From assembly GCA_963920635.1 (NCBI GenBank), contig OY987308.1:19497096-19561095 (forward strand): a DNA stretch of 64,000 bases. Reading direction: 5' to 3'. Below are positions 49,824 through 62,762 of this stretch, one piece after another (the stretch's first letter is position 1; every line of letters starts with the position of its first letter). The notes under the pieces are model-generated. The model worked only from the letters and a program-made list of their open reading frames with translations, made no database searches and was not told the DNA's origin. A program made the position numbers and the translations under genes. Source of the stretch: Pseudeuparius sepicola (lineage: Eukaryota > Arthropoda > Insecta > Coleoptera > Anthribidae).

Positions 49824-52800
49824 TTATATATTCAAAACAGGCTGCGCAATATTTTCGAAATTGTATATTTTCAGAACACCTTCGACCTCGTCCTTCAAAA
49901 ATTCTTCCACTTGTTCTGCAGCCCTGCCGATGTACGTGGAAGGCTTCAAAATCGCATCCAGATCATTTTTGATCAGATCGAAATACGGATCCGCCCTCAT
50001 CCTATCCAGAAAATCGTTTTCCTTGCCGTGCTCCTTCACTTGCTCCCCGGCTTGCTGCGACAGCACCCTTATCTTTTCGTGGCACACCTAAAAATGCCAA
50101 CGGTTATTATCGTCATCGTCGCTATTATAGGTTACGCGACGCTTACCTGCCTGTCTGCTCCTTTCTTCACCATCGCCATTATGATATTTTCAGAGGACAT
50201 GAACGGCAACTCCTGGATGATTCTTCTTTCGATAACCTTGGGATAGACGACCATTCCTTGGGTTATGTTCGCCAGGGTGAGGAGCGCCGCGTCCGCCGTC
50301 AAAAACGATTCGCCCAGAGTGATTCTTCGGTTGGCCGAATCGTCTAAACTCCTCTCTAACCTGCAAAGAATCAGTAAAAGAACAGGACGATTGAACAAAA
50401 TTAAGAGTCTTACCATTGGACGCTGTGCGTACCGACTGCATTCGAATACAACGCCATCATGTGTCTGGCGAGGGCGCAGCACCTTTCGCACCGCATCGGG
50501 TTGCGTTTGTAGGGCATCGCAGAACTTCCGATCTGGCTCGCCTCGAAAGGTTCCTCCAGTTCCTTCATGTTGGCGAGCAGACGCAAGTCACTGCACATTT
50601 TGTGAATGGTCGACCCTGTACAGTGATAAGTTAGCGTAAACAGAGCTGGGAAGGATCGCACCAAAAAAGATCTAGATCAGATCGTTTTTCAAAAAAAGAT
50701 CTAAGATAGTTTAAAAATAGATCTTTTCATGCAAAAACGATCTTAGATCAAAGATTGTCTAGAAATGATCTATTTAAAAAAGATCAATCGATCTAAGATC
50801 TTTTGAACGATCTAAGACCTTCTAAACAATCTAAGATCTTCTACACGATCTAAGATCTTCTAAATGATCTAAGATCTTTGAACAAAATTCATGATATTAT
50901 GTAGTTAATAGATAGATATAGATGTCTAAATACTTTTCCCAATTCTGACATAGTATAAAATGACATCTTTCAAAACCTGAGCAAGTGATGATATATATAT
51001 GTCCAGTTTTATGTAACTAGTTGTGTAAAGTAAAATTTTACGTAACTAGTTACGTAAAGTTACTACTCTAACCGAACTGGTTACGTAATCAATCAGTTGA
51101 TATACCTATGGAGAATAATTAGACTTTTCTTGTAAAAACGTGTTCATCGATTATTTATGCAATTTACAATTTTATAACTTAAGTTATAAAATTAGGAATT
51201 TTGAGAAATATATAATTGAAAATAAAATACAAATTAACATAAAGCATTCATTTAAATTTGACCTCAAAATCGTTTCTTGTAGTTGTAGGTAAAATGTACT
51301 TCGGTTTGTTTATACAGGGTGCGGCAAATCAAACAGGACAGTTTTGAAGGGCTATTAAAAAAAATGGCACAACTTACGAAAAAGTGGTTTATTCTGCTTG
51401 AGTCAGTACTACACCCCATTTTTTACACTTAAGTTTTAAAGAGCACATCAACAAGATTGTGTCCTCCAGAAGCGATGCACTGATGTAGGCGATTTCTGAA
51501 GTTTTCAACTGCGTTCTGGCATATATCGATCGGAATGGCGGCGATTTCCTCTCTAATACGGATCTTCACTTCTTCCAAGTTGCGAGGAGGATGTTTAAAA
51601 GCCTTTTCCGTGAGATAGCCCCACAGGAAAAAATCACAAATGCTCAAATCCGGTGATCTCGCCTTGCCGACCACCCCAGGTCGCCCCTCAGAGAGACAAG
51701 GCGCGCAGGGACCATCTACCGCAATTAAAAATGTTCTTTAGTAGTGATGTTTCCGCCATTCCTATCGATATGTGCCAGAACGCAGTTGAAAACTTCAGAA
51801 ATCGCCTACATCAGTGCATCGCTTCTGGAGGACATAACCTTGTCGATATGCTCTTTAAAACTTATGTGAAAAAAATGGGGTGTAGTACTGACTCAAGCAG
51901 AATAAACCACTTTTTCGTAAGTTGTGCCAATTTTTTTTAATAGCCCTTCAAAACTGTCCTGTTTGATTTGCCGCACCCTGTATTATTTCTCATTTTTCGC
52001 GAATTCTGACAATTTGCACTTTAGCTGAGACCTAGAGATCTCCTGAGGTAAACTGCTATAAATGAACGCTCCTTAGTAACATATATTTAGAAATAATATG
52101 TATAAAAAGAAACATCCTTGACAAAACTATTCGTTTTTTTTTAAAATATATATATCTACCTACCTTTCTACCTACATTATTTTGTATAAAAAATCACAGA
52201 ATCATTTCAAAAATGAACGAAAACAAATGAGGAAAAGATCTTAGATCTTTATAACGATCTTAGATCTTTAAAACGATCTTAGATCTCTAAAACGATCTTA
52301 GATCTTTTAAACGATCTTAGATCTTTAAAATGATATAAGAGTGTCAAGTTAAGATCAAAGATCAGATCTTTTTGAAACGATCTTTTTAAAAAAGATCGTT
52401 CTTTAGTGAAACAAAAAAGATCTAGATCTAAGATCAAGATCGCGCTCTTAGATCTTTAAAACGATATTTTTTAAATAGATCTGCCCAGCTCTGAGCGTAC
52501 ACTAGGAATTCTAGCCTACACGAATCTGAGTTTCAGCGACACTTCTGGTTCCAAGCTTTCGGATCACACTGAGACCCAGTTTGATCGTCGTGTGAGTTTC
52601 GCTGGGGCACGATTCCTCCGGAAGAAACTCAGATTCGTCATATTCTGTCACAATGTCGAATTGACGCTGAAACTAACCAAGCGAGGCCAACGCCCCGACC
52701 ACCTCGACGTCAACCTTCCTCGAGTACGTCTGCCCGGTGACCGGGTACGTCCTGCCAAATCCGGACAGCTCGGCGACGCGCCCGTCCAACGCCCTGACCT

Positions 52801-55800
52801 TGTCCCCGTCCCCGTCGAACAGCTGCAGGAACGACGCCTGCGTCCCGGTGGTCCCTTTGGCGCCCCTGAACCGCAGGTCGTCCCTCGCCCGCCTCAGCGC
52901 CCGCTCATCCAGCAGCAGATCGAACAGCCACAGGGTGGCCCGCTTGCCGACGGTGGTCAGCTGGGCGGGCTGGAGGTGGGTGTATCCCAATGTCGGCAGC
53001 GACCTAGTAGAAATGGATTCTCAGAGCATTGAGGGAAGTTGACGGTTTTTCAAATTTAGTGCCATTGGATTCTTTTTACCTTCAACAATATCGCAGTACA
53101 TGCGCGGCCTTATAAATCGTTCCACTAGGCATGAGAAATAAGCAAGAAATCAAGAATTTCGGGTAAGTGCGTCAACGTTGCGCCAATTACACGGCTTCAC
53201 AAATCAACAACTTCCCCTACATTCCCTCGTACCAACCCGCTCCTCCCCGTAGAAAATAAAAATTGTGATACGTCAGTCAACGAAAATAGGTAAATAAATC
53301 GCTTAATCATCATTATAATAAAGTGGATTTAAAGTTTTACACAGTTTTTTGGTGTTTTGAGATTCACGTAACGTGAAATTACGCGTATTTCTCTGATTGT
53401 CAAAGTGGTATTAGTTAAATAAGGTATAATATCTAAGTATAATTGTGTTATTATAGAAGAATCTCGTAGTGGTTTTTTACATTGGTTTATTAATCTTAAT
53501 CACGAACCAAATCTTTGATTTATTTCAATTTTTAAAGCTTCCCTGGAGTCTTTGGGTGAGGTTCTGATGCTTTCCGGGCCCCCGAAAAATCGAGAAATGA
53601 GAAAAACAAGCAATTTCCAATAGTGGTTTCAGAGGATTTTCCGTCGGTTTCGTTGATTCTACAGCCGTCCCGTTTCTCGAAAGTGGTTAATCGTGAATCG
53701 GGAATTTCTCTTAGATATCGGATTTTCGAGATTCTTTTTGGTACTGGAGGAAAGTACGACACCCAATTAAGAGATTTACCACCTCCTTCAATTTTTAGAA
53801 CTGCTCTATTCGAGGTTGTCCAAAGACTTTTGCGAAATATCTGCCAATATCCGTGGACAAGGTTGTAAGATTATCCACTATTATTCAGGCAATCTAAGGC
53901 CAACCTAACAACGCCGAATTTACTGTTTTTTGCACTGTAACTGGCCATGTCACGTAAGGCAATGTCTCGTAATAAGATGTTAGATTTGCCGTCACTTACG
54001 CCTTTGAGGTTATCGCTGGCTTTCAAACCGCGAGAGAGGGGAGGAGTAATTGCAACGTTGTCAGTTGAACGCCTTTGCGTCCACACGTATTGGAACGATT
54101 TCAAGGGACGCGCGTGTACATGTAATTTGCTATATGAGAAAATCCACTTTCTGTTTTCCCGCCAATTTGAGCGATTTTTAAAAATTTACGTCACAATAGT
54201 TTTTCCCTATGTAAATGTACTCTGCGATCTCTTCTTGTTCCAACCTGACTGTACGGGTTATGCCGTAAACCGCTGCGAAGCAAGTCACAGAACGATGCCC
54301 AGATTGGAATTTCCACTGTTGTCAGGCTGTACGTTTTCGAGCAGATTGAACTATGATAGGTACCTATTTCATTAGTTATATTTTACTTTTTAATAATATA
54401 TATATAATCGATTTTTCATAGTATAATTTTATATTTAGAATACCTAGTTACTTTTGTGACATGAAAGTAAAATGATTTAGGACTGGTAAAACAAAATAAA
54501 CATAAAGCATCTTTCTAATGTCATACCCCGATTAAATCGGAGAACCGAGGAAATAAAGGCTTGACGTTCGACAGTCCACACCACTGTGGACACAACAGTA
54601 ACATAATATTTTACTACTTCGACTAGATAAAAAGAAACTGTGGTTTATTTATTTTATCAGAATCTCTTATTAACGCAACGTAGACACACTGCAAGAATAC
54701 GTATAATACTGATAAACTTGTACCCGTAAACGATAAATATATACCTAAGCTGTAAACCCAATAAATTAATTACATTAAGATAATTTAATCTGGGATTTCC
54801 TACCTACCTTTCCCCACAGTAAATAGAAAAATTAATCCTTTATACTCCTGCCTTCCTCTTCTTTATCATTGTTTAGACTAGAAGATAATAATAAATAATA
54901 TGTTTCTACGACAAAAGCTATTTTCAAAAACAAAACTGTCCAAAGTTTGGATTTGCTGGTTATTTCGTTATTTGTCCGCTGTCAGCTGAAGGATATTTCA
55001 CAATGTCCAATTATTTTTATTTCTTCTTCTTCTGAGCTAGCGTTCGGCAATTTTCGGGAACTATTGTGACGTAGAAACCCCCGTCGGCAAAACAAATGAA
55101 GATTTAAAAATTCTTCATTTTATTTTCAAATTATTAATTAATGCAACACTTTTGAGGACAGTTATATGTGCTAGTAGTGTAATTTGGTGATACTTCATCC
55201 GCTGATTAGCAGTTTATCTCGAAATTCGATTAGAGGAAACTTCCCTATTTGCTGCTCGGATTAAGGAATAGTTCGCTCTGTACTGCAGTGTGAAAATTAA
55301 CCAAGCGCGGTTCTGTCGAAAAAGTGTGGGAAATTCACATCACTAACTTCTGTCTACAAACCTGTATTTCTCGGCAAACTCGGCCAGGTTCTTGATGACG
55401 ACGGCCACCCTCAGCAGAATCAGATCCAGCCCGTCCCTCAAGATGATGAGGTCGGTATTGTCGCCGACGAAGCACGAAGTGGCCCCGAGATGGATGATGG
55501 GGGCGGCCGTGGGGCACAGCTTGGCGAACACGTGGACGTGCGCCATCACGTCGTGCCTCGTCATCTTTTCCTGCAGCGCGGCCGCCTCGAAGTCGATGTC
55601 GTTCAGGTGCCGTTTCATCTCGTCGATCTGCCTGTCGGTTATGTCCAGGCCAAGTTCCTGAACGTACACGCCCGTTTAATATCGACGAGACAAAGGAAAG
55701 AAGCGATACTCACTTTCTCGGCCTTTGCCAAATTCATCCACAGCTTCCTCCATGTAGAGAACTTCTTCTGGTCGCCGAAATTGTACTGCATCTCCTTGCT

Positions 55801-55878
55801 GGCGTATCTGGTGCTCAGCGGCGACCTGTAGGTGGCAAACGGGCCGCTGTAGTCGACGTTCTCGCCCGATTCGGCCAT
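49824..55878 (-). CDS. ADSL: Adenylosuccinate lyase
   Basis: Catalyses two fumarate-releasing steps of purine synthesis: SAICAR to AICAR and adenylosuccinate to AMP. Exons 55878-55714, 55657-55362, 53003-52678, 50615-50414, 50360-50147 and 50087-49824 sum to 1467 nt (488 residues; human has 484). Family signatures: [44 protein letters not shown] and the fumarase-superfamily signature [15 protein letters not shown], whose serine (about residue 293) is the catalytic base in this family. Starts [14 protein letters not shown]. Exons 1-3 are much more GC-rich than the introns. Intron 2 (2.36 kb) contains unassigned AT-rich DNA with an LTR-like patch near 54520-54600. Intron 3 (2.06 kb) is nearly all a hAT element. 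Confidence 0.96.
50641..52493. mobile_element. Non-autonomous hAT transposon in ADSL intron 3
   Basis: Terminal inverted repeats CAGAGCTGGG (50641) and CCCAGCTCTG (ending 52493) are flanked by an 8-bp duplication, AGCGTAAA (50633-50640) and AGCGTACA (52494-52501), 7 of 8 matching. CAG-type tips and 8-bp duplications are the hAT hallmark. Inside each end are many copies of a CGATCTTAGATCTT-type word, like the subterminal transposase-binding repeats of hAT elements. No hAT transposase is present. A second transposon is nested inside. Confidence 0.9.
51315..51980. mobile_element. Foldback made from two 3' ends of a Tc1/mariner-like element, nested in the hAT
   Basis: Ends CAGGGTGCGGCAAATC and GATTTGCCGCACCCTG are flanked by TA. 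Both arms (about 235 bp) carry the same transposase C-terminus in opposite directions: [20 protein letters not shown] on the minus strand at the left and on the plus strand at the right. The left arm also keeps [15 protein letters not shown], the third catalytic region of this DDE/D family. The first part of the transposase is gone, so it cannot be active. Confidence 0.85.
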
Positions 55879-57918
55879 GGCGCGGTTCTTTTTAGATGCT
55901 GCTCGTTTTGACGGCGAAGGAAAAGTGAAAGAAGCGAGCGAAGAAAGTTTATCGCATCGTTGCTCTAGTAACCGGGCTAACCTCACATTGTTGCGTCACG
56001 TGTTTACATTTCCTTGCATGGTGGTGGAGGGGGGGGGGGGGCAAAATAACAGCTGGTGGCGCAAGGGTGGTCAGGGCCGTACTCCGCATTTCTAGAGCTT
56101 CGAGACTGCTATTATAGATCGATGCATTGATTTACATGGGCAAAGCTAAACCTCTATAATCTGTGGGCAAAGCACCGTTTTCCGTTAGAATTCCTTTTAA
56201 TTAGCATGTCGCAGAAATAGGTTTATTTATAATTCTCAAAATCACCAAATCACGTTTTTTGTGTTCAAAAATCGTTTTTTCGACACCAGTGGCGTTTCGA
56301 TATGCTGATTATTATGTATTTTAAATTTTAGGTATATTAAATATTATGTATATTAAGAAAACTATAGATGCCTGGAGCATTTATGAGCAGGTTATTTTTA
56401 AAAGTTTCTGGACATTTTTGGTCACTGACCGCCAATTTTGGAGCATTTATGATCATTTATATAAATGTGGTCACAGAATTAATAAGAATTTTTGGTCACT
56501 TATGAGCAATTAGGGTTATTTATAAGAAAAAATCCCTCCATTTCTAACCTATAAAACTACAAAACCTAGAATATTGTGAACATGAACTGCGTGTGTTTCC
56601 TAGTTTTAGCGTTGATTGAGGTTTCAACGTTTTTAGTACCTACTTCGCGAAATGGTCAAACAAAATTCAGGAATTACTTTAAGAAAAAAAGTGAAAAAAC
56701 TTATTTTGTTTTGTTTATTTTGAATCTGAATACTTATATATTTGATTTTCTTAAACTTCTGTTTGTCCTTGATAGGTACTAGGTACTCCCATTTTTTTTT
56801 ATAATAAGGAACAAAATAAAATCAAAATATCTACAAAGAATAATTTTTATTTTAATACTATATTATGTGAATATTTTATTGATTGCTAACCTACATCCTA
56901 CTACATGTATGTACCTACGCCTTGGGTCTTCTAAATCTGTAACTAGAAATGTTACATATTTTATATTTTTAATTTATTTTATTTTACCTTAACTTATACT
57001 TTTTTAATTAAAAGTCATACATATGGGGGTCTTGTTTTAAAGGCCTTTTCACAAGCAATCGAATGGCACCATTTTAAAAAAATGACCATAAATGCTCGAG
57101 GCCTCGGTGGTCATTTTTAAAAGTGACCTGCTCAAAATTATAAATGCTCAGTCATTTGCCATCCTAAACCTTTGACGAGATAATTAATGTTCACCCAAAA
57201 AAAGTAGGTATAGTAGAAAAATTGCTAATATCCTGTTTAGAATTCCTATTAAAGCTAAAACCAAATCAAACGTGAGTTTCAAGTTTTTGAATCAGCATTA
57301 TTTATTTTCTAATTGCAAAAATTATAAAATTAATTAGTACAGCACTGACAAAAACTGATAGGATATCATGTTTATTGCTCGAATGAAAACTAATTTTGTT
57401 CATTCTTACATAATATTGTGTACCATAGTACCGCCTTATATATCTTTATATAGGCAAACAATATGAGTCTGGTTAAAAACAGAATTTCTAATCACTGATT
57501 ACAAAATTTCCATAAATTATGGTATTTTTTAACTGGTTAGGGAATTGCATTGTGGCTAAGGTCATAGAAATAAGAAGCTTTATATCTGTGAAAATATATT
57601 TTCAAAAAATATAAAATTAACAAAAAAATAATCCCAACATAAAAAATATATAGTTCGGCTTTGACTAATCGATGCGTTGCATTTGTTCAAAACCAGTGGG
57701 TTGCCATGCCCTAAATAAAAAACAATCAAGCCAACCATTTCTAAGAACAGTTGTAATATGGTAAAAAATTCAAGGAATTATCAATTTTTTTTTTATTAAT
57801 TGATACCTTCATAATAAAAATGAAACTACCGATATAATAAAGTTAAATGTAATAAAAAAAATCATTAATATAAAAATTCAAGTAAATACAAATTTAATTA
57901 AAATAAAACCCAACATAC
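55879..57918. other. Region between ADSL start and FDXR 3' end
   Basis: The first 200 bp are GC-rich and should contain the ADSL promoter; a run of G lies at 56031-56040. A MITE-like element fills 56367-57165. The remainder is AT-rich with nothing assignable. Confidence 0.5.
56367..57165. mobile_element. MITE-like element with imperfect terminal inverted repeats
   Basis: GATGCCTGGAGCATTTATGAGCAGG at the left is matched by the reverse complement of CCTGCTCAAAATTATAAATGCTC...GCCATC at the right, with further subterminal GAGCATTTATG words on both sides. No coding sequence of note (an open frame at 56576-56782 has no family). Target duplication not resolved. Confidence 0.5.
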
Positions 57919-60900
57919 CTACGAATGCGCAATCTTCAGCATTTCCTCCACACTTGTCAATTTCTCCCTCGGTTTATCCAACTTCTCTCCCCGCCTCTTC
58001 TCATATTCGTCGATCTTCTTCCACCCTTCCCAACTGACGGTTTGTACATTTTTCCTTGCCAGTACGTCACGCACGCCTTCAAACCCCGGTTTTTCTCCAT
58101 CCACCAACGTCTCCTTCTCCGCATCTTTCAATATCCTATCGGCTATTGCGAAGGCGTTGTTCATGGTCGTCAAGATGACGCCGACGGGACCCGTCGCCAA
58201 CCACCCGGCCGAATACAGGCCCCTGTCGATCCTGCCCCCGCTGTTCCTTATTAAACCTCGCTCGTCGTCGAACGGTATGGCCGGATCGGCCCGTACCGAT
58301 CTGTAACCGATGCTGGTTATCACCAGGTCGGTCTCGACTGTTTCGGTTTGGCCCGTCGACACTGCCGATCGATTGACGATATCGTCGCCTTCTAGGGTAT
58401 TGACGCCTGGAACGAAGCTACAAGATATACGACCCAGTTTAAAAGATTTTGGGGGTTTCATTGACGGCATCATTTAAAGACAGGTCTGACGTCACTGATT
58501 CATAAATAAATACATTTGGCAACTTGGTTGATGTAAATTTTATGTCTGTGATCTGATCTCCAACCCCTTTACAGCTGAGAAATTTTTGACAAGGTTATGT
58601 TATAATTACAAAGATGACAGTAATATAACATATAACCTAAAAAAAAAACAATTTGACAGATAGTCCATCAGTGATGACAGATTATTTGTAAGTTACTGTA
58701 TGGACAGTAGTTCATTTGTTCTATAGTATACTAAGCCTGGACCGACACTATATTAAAGAACAGAGCATGACGTCATATTTCATTGTTGTTTACGGACAGA
58801 GGTGGCGCTACTCGACGAAAAAAATGTCGACTTATTATAGGTTATAGGAGATAGGGGGCTATTCTGTGGTAATTGGTATGTCAGTTACTGACGTTTAAAA
58901 TGCCCCAAATTTTAAATATCCAGCTTTATTACGATTTGCCTTCTTTTTACGGTAACGAATTGTCTTTGCGTCCAGAATTTAGCAGTTTTATCCTATTAAC
59001 ACAGATTTCATAGGTAAGAAAATGGTAGGTATGCACACTGCACAGACCATTAGATGGATTGCAGAAAAATAAACACTATTTTGGAATTATGGAATGATCT
59101 GATCAACCAGCTGCAGAAGCGAAAATTCTAGATATTATTTTGGAAGAGATTTTATAACGTATGCAAGAATGAAAATAGAAAATTTTGTTTATAGCTCCAA
59201 AGCGAACCAATAGACGTCCATATAAAGAAGAAACTGAAAAATCTAATGCGTTTTATACTTACTTACACTACAACTAGCCATGGACTTCATTTCAAACCAA
59301 AAGGTACCAAATACTCTTGCTTGCTTTTTAGACTCGCTTTTCTTAAGAAAATGTATGGAAATATGCCATGTGAACTTGTCACATTAGAGAGACATAACAA
59401 AGAAATATTTTATTTTATTTTGAATATTAAATTCGTTGTAACGGATATATTTGCATGTTTTTATTTTATAAAAGATTCGGCAACAATGGTGTTTTAACAT
59501 TAAACCACCGTGTACATTTGTTTCGTCGTGTGGCGCCAGTGGCGATCGCTTGAAACAGTGCTATGCACAGGTCTTTAATATAGTGTTGGTCCAGACTAAG
59601 CTTATTCTTTTGTACTGTTTCAAGTAATTTATCCGAATGGGCTATTTGACCTAAAATTGATTTGCCACTTTATTACAGTTCAAATATTTAAAATGCCATT
59701 TTATAATCCTGTTAAAAAGGAAGGCAACTCTTATTTTATCGAATTAAAACTGCATAAATCTGAGAAATATCTGTAGTTCATATGCCCCCTATCAGACAAA
59801 TCACTAGAATTAGTTCCAAAGAACATTATTGTACGGACAGTAGTTCATTTGTCCCATAGTACACTATTATGGTGTTATTTATAAATCAGTGACATCAGAG
59901 GAAAAAAACATTTTCCCTATTATCAAGGATAATCTATCCATCAATAAAATGTGCAGACACAATGTTGAAAAGTGATTTTTATTAAATCAAGTTAATTTTT
60001 TGTCTGCTAAATTTCGCATTACCTAAAATTACTTTTTCCACCTTATCTTTCCCGACGACCTCCAACGGCGACCTGTGAAATATCGGTTTGAATGTTCTCC
60101 CGCCTTTCCCCGCGTTTGCGCCCAACGACCTCAACATGAGCTCCGCGATCCTCTTTTTCGGTCTGTTTAAGTTCGCCAGGTGATTTTCGACGTCGGAAAA
60201 ATCGTCTTTCCTCCATACCGTACTACATCCGGGTAACTTCAACATCTCCCTCAATTCTTTTATCGTGAACGCGGCCTGCAGCGGGCCCCTCCGCCCGACG
60301 AGGTGGACCTCCTTGACTTTGGATCGGGATAGCGCATCTAGAGCGTAGTGGGTAATGTCGGTTTTCTGTAAGGACATTCAATGTTATGTAGTCCTGGACC
60401 GACACTATATTAAAGACCCGAGCATGACGTCATATTTCATTGTTGTTTACGGACTGGGGTGGCGCCACTCGACGAAAAAAATGGCGACTTATTATAGGTT
60501 TTATAGGGGGGTATTCTGTGGTTATTGGTATGTCAGTTACTGACGTTTAAAATGTACCAAATTTTAAATATCCAGCTCTATTGCGATTTGCCTTCTTTTT
60601 ACGGTAACGAATTGTCTTTGCGTCCAGAATTTAGCAGTTTTATTCTATTAACACAGCTTTTATAGGTAGATTTGTTTGTGACAACATGAAATTTCCATGC
60701 ACATGAAGAAAATGGTATGCACACTGCACAGACCGTTAGGTGAATTCTAGATATTATTTTGGAAGATTATTTTTAACGTGTGCAAGAATGAAAATAGAAA
60801 ATTTTGTTTATAGCTCCAAAGCGAACCAATAGTCCTCCATATAAAAAAGAAACTGAAAAATCTAATGCGTTTTATGCTTACTTACACTACAACTAACCAT

Positions 60901-62762
60901 GAACTTCATTTCAAACCAAAAGGTACCAAACACTCTTGCTTGCTTTTAGACTCGCTTTTCTTAAGAAAATGTATGGAAATATGCCATGTGTACTTGTCAA
61001 ATTAGAGGGACATAACAAACAAATATTTTATTTTATTTTGCATATTAAATTCATTGTAACAGACACATTTGCATGCTTTTATTTTATAAAAGATTCTGCA
61101 ACAATGATGTTTTAACATTAAACCACCGTGTAAATTTGTTTCGTCGTGTGGCGGCTGTGGCGATCGCTTGAAACAGCGCTATGCACAGGTCTTTAATATT
61201 GTGTTGGTCCAGTGTAGACAGATAGTAAATCTAATTGACAGAATTCTGTCCGTCCTTCAAACAAAACAAAAACTACCTTCAAGTTAACATATCATATCGA
61301 AACAACTTTTAATGTGGACAATATTTTTTAAGTTATTATTTCATACTTACAGCCAACTGGTCTATAGGACTCAATAAAATCCTAGCGACATCTATAGCAA
61401 CATTTCCTTGCCCCAGAATTGTTACCCTTTCGCCGCTTAAGTCAATATTAAAATCCGAGTCTTCCGGCAAACCGTTATACCAACCGACTATCTTTCTTGC
61501 CGGGGTTACCTTGGGATTATCCTCGCCTGTGATGCCTAGGATTTTATTTTTTTCCGCTCCATATGTCTGAAATTGTTACGATTTTTGCAAAGGTTTAAAG
61601 GTGCTCAATATGTGCATATAAGTTTTTTAAGAATTCATTTCAAAAAGTTACTTAAAACTGGGTTATTTGTTAGTAAAATCATTTAATTGTAAGCAGAGCA
61701 ATTTTATATAAGTTTTTGTAATAAAATTCGTTTTCAATTTGTTTTGAATTGACAATAAAAATAAAAAAATTCTTTTCAAAATAAATTATAAAACAAAATT
61801 ATTGAAATGAAATTAACTTAGAGGTTGTTGCTAATTTTTTTAAAAATTAATTCCAATTAATTTCACTAATTAGGAGTAAATAGTCAATCCAAGCTTATAA
61901 ATGAATTCTTTTTTACGTCAATTGGTGTAGACTAATGAAAATAATTATACTTTGAGTCAGTTTTTGTAGCAGGAATTAAATAAGAAATAATTCTACAAAC
62001 ACTTCATATTCAAGATACAGATGAGTGTTAAAATTTTGAGGCTCAAATTGCAGGTTTTTTCCTTGTACTTGCGCAATGGGCTCGTATGATCAAATTTTAA
62101 TTTTATGATTGCAATGGTTAACTACACTCATCTAGGCCAACTTATGGTCAATAATATTTCAAAAACACTTACTAACAGAACAATGTGGTAACACTGTTTC
62201 AATAAATGTAACGACACGTCTGTCCCCAAATTTACGTGTCCTATAAAATTTACGTTTGGATTTTCCGCAGTTTTTGTGAAAGTGCTAATCACATTCTTCA
62301 CTTCGGGGTGATCCGGCGCGACACCAAACCTAAAAATTGACAATAGGGTACTTGGATGTTTTTTTAACGTTACCTGAATCTATAGTTTATGGTCACATAA
62401 GTATAAAAAATTCCTTTGATTTTTTTCCCGCTTTTAGGGCCTTATTATTGTTTTATCAGTCCAACTGAGAGATATTGTACACTGCTATCTTACAATGATA
62501 ATGGTGGCAGAAATGACAGTTTATAAACTACCCTTTTCTTAAAGATATTCTCATAGAAATTTATCTTATACCTTACTAATCCGAAAGGAACTGGCAATCT
62601 ATCGTAAATGTCTACTACGCAATCTTGTAGCCTCTTCAACAAATATTGGGCTGCGTAGAAACCAGCGGGGCCTGCTCCCACGACACATACTTTCGGCTTA
62701 ACGGGTATACCGGTTGAATAAAACTTTCGCAGCAGATATGGGGAATACGACTGAATCTTCAT
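57919..62762 (-). CDS. FDXR: NADPH:adrenodoxin (ferredoxin) oxidoreductase, mitochondrial
   Basis: A flavoprotein of the mitochondrial matrix passing electrons from NADPH to ferredoxin for steroid hydroxylation (ecdysone synthesis in insects) and iron-sulfur cluster assembly. Exons 62762-62572, 62329-62173, 61566-61351, 60365-60023 and 58406-57919 sum to 1395 nt (464 residues). A basic N-terminus (MKIQSYSPYLLRKFYSTG) fits a mitochondrial presequence. FAD binding is seen in VCVVGAGPAGFYAAQYLL, followed by FGLVRFGVAPDHPEVKNV. NADPH binding is seen in TILGQGNVAIDVARILL, and C-terminal FAD contact in SAGWLATGPVGVILTTMNNAF. The C-terminus KPREKLTSVEEMLKI matches the family ending. Introns 3 and 4 each contain one copy of the 7-bp-duplication MITE. 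Confidence 0.95.
58737..59594. mobile_element. Non-autonomous DNA transposon (MITE) family, copy 2, FDXR intron 4
   Basis: Starts CTGGACCGACACTATATTAAAG and ends CTTTAATATAGTGTTGGTCCAG. The perfect 7-bp duplication ACTAAGC lies at 58730-58736 and 59595-59601. 858 bp long, closest to copy 3. A short frame inside (59246-59497) has no known domain. Confidence 0.9.
60394..61212. mobile_element. Non-autonomous DNA transposon (MITE) family, copy 3, FDXR intron 3
   Basis: Same ends as copy 2; 819 bp. Flanks TGTAGTC (60387-60393) and TGTAGAC (61213-61219) match at 6 of 7 positions. The element starts 29 bp from the exon 4 acceptor at 60365, so it probably replaced the original branch-point region. 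Confidence 0.9.

Noticed and set aside
54520..54800. Possible solo LTR (TGTCATACCCCGATTAAATCGG...)
   Set aside because: The start looks LTR-like and an AATAAA-like word follows, but I found no clear CA end, no second copy and no target duplication.
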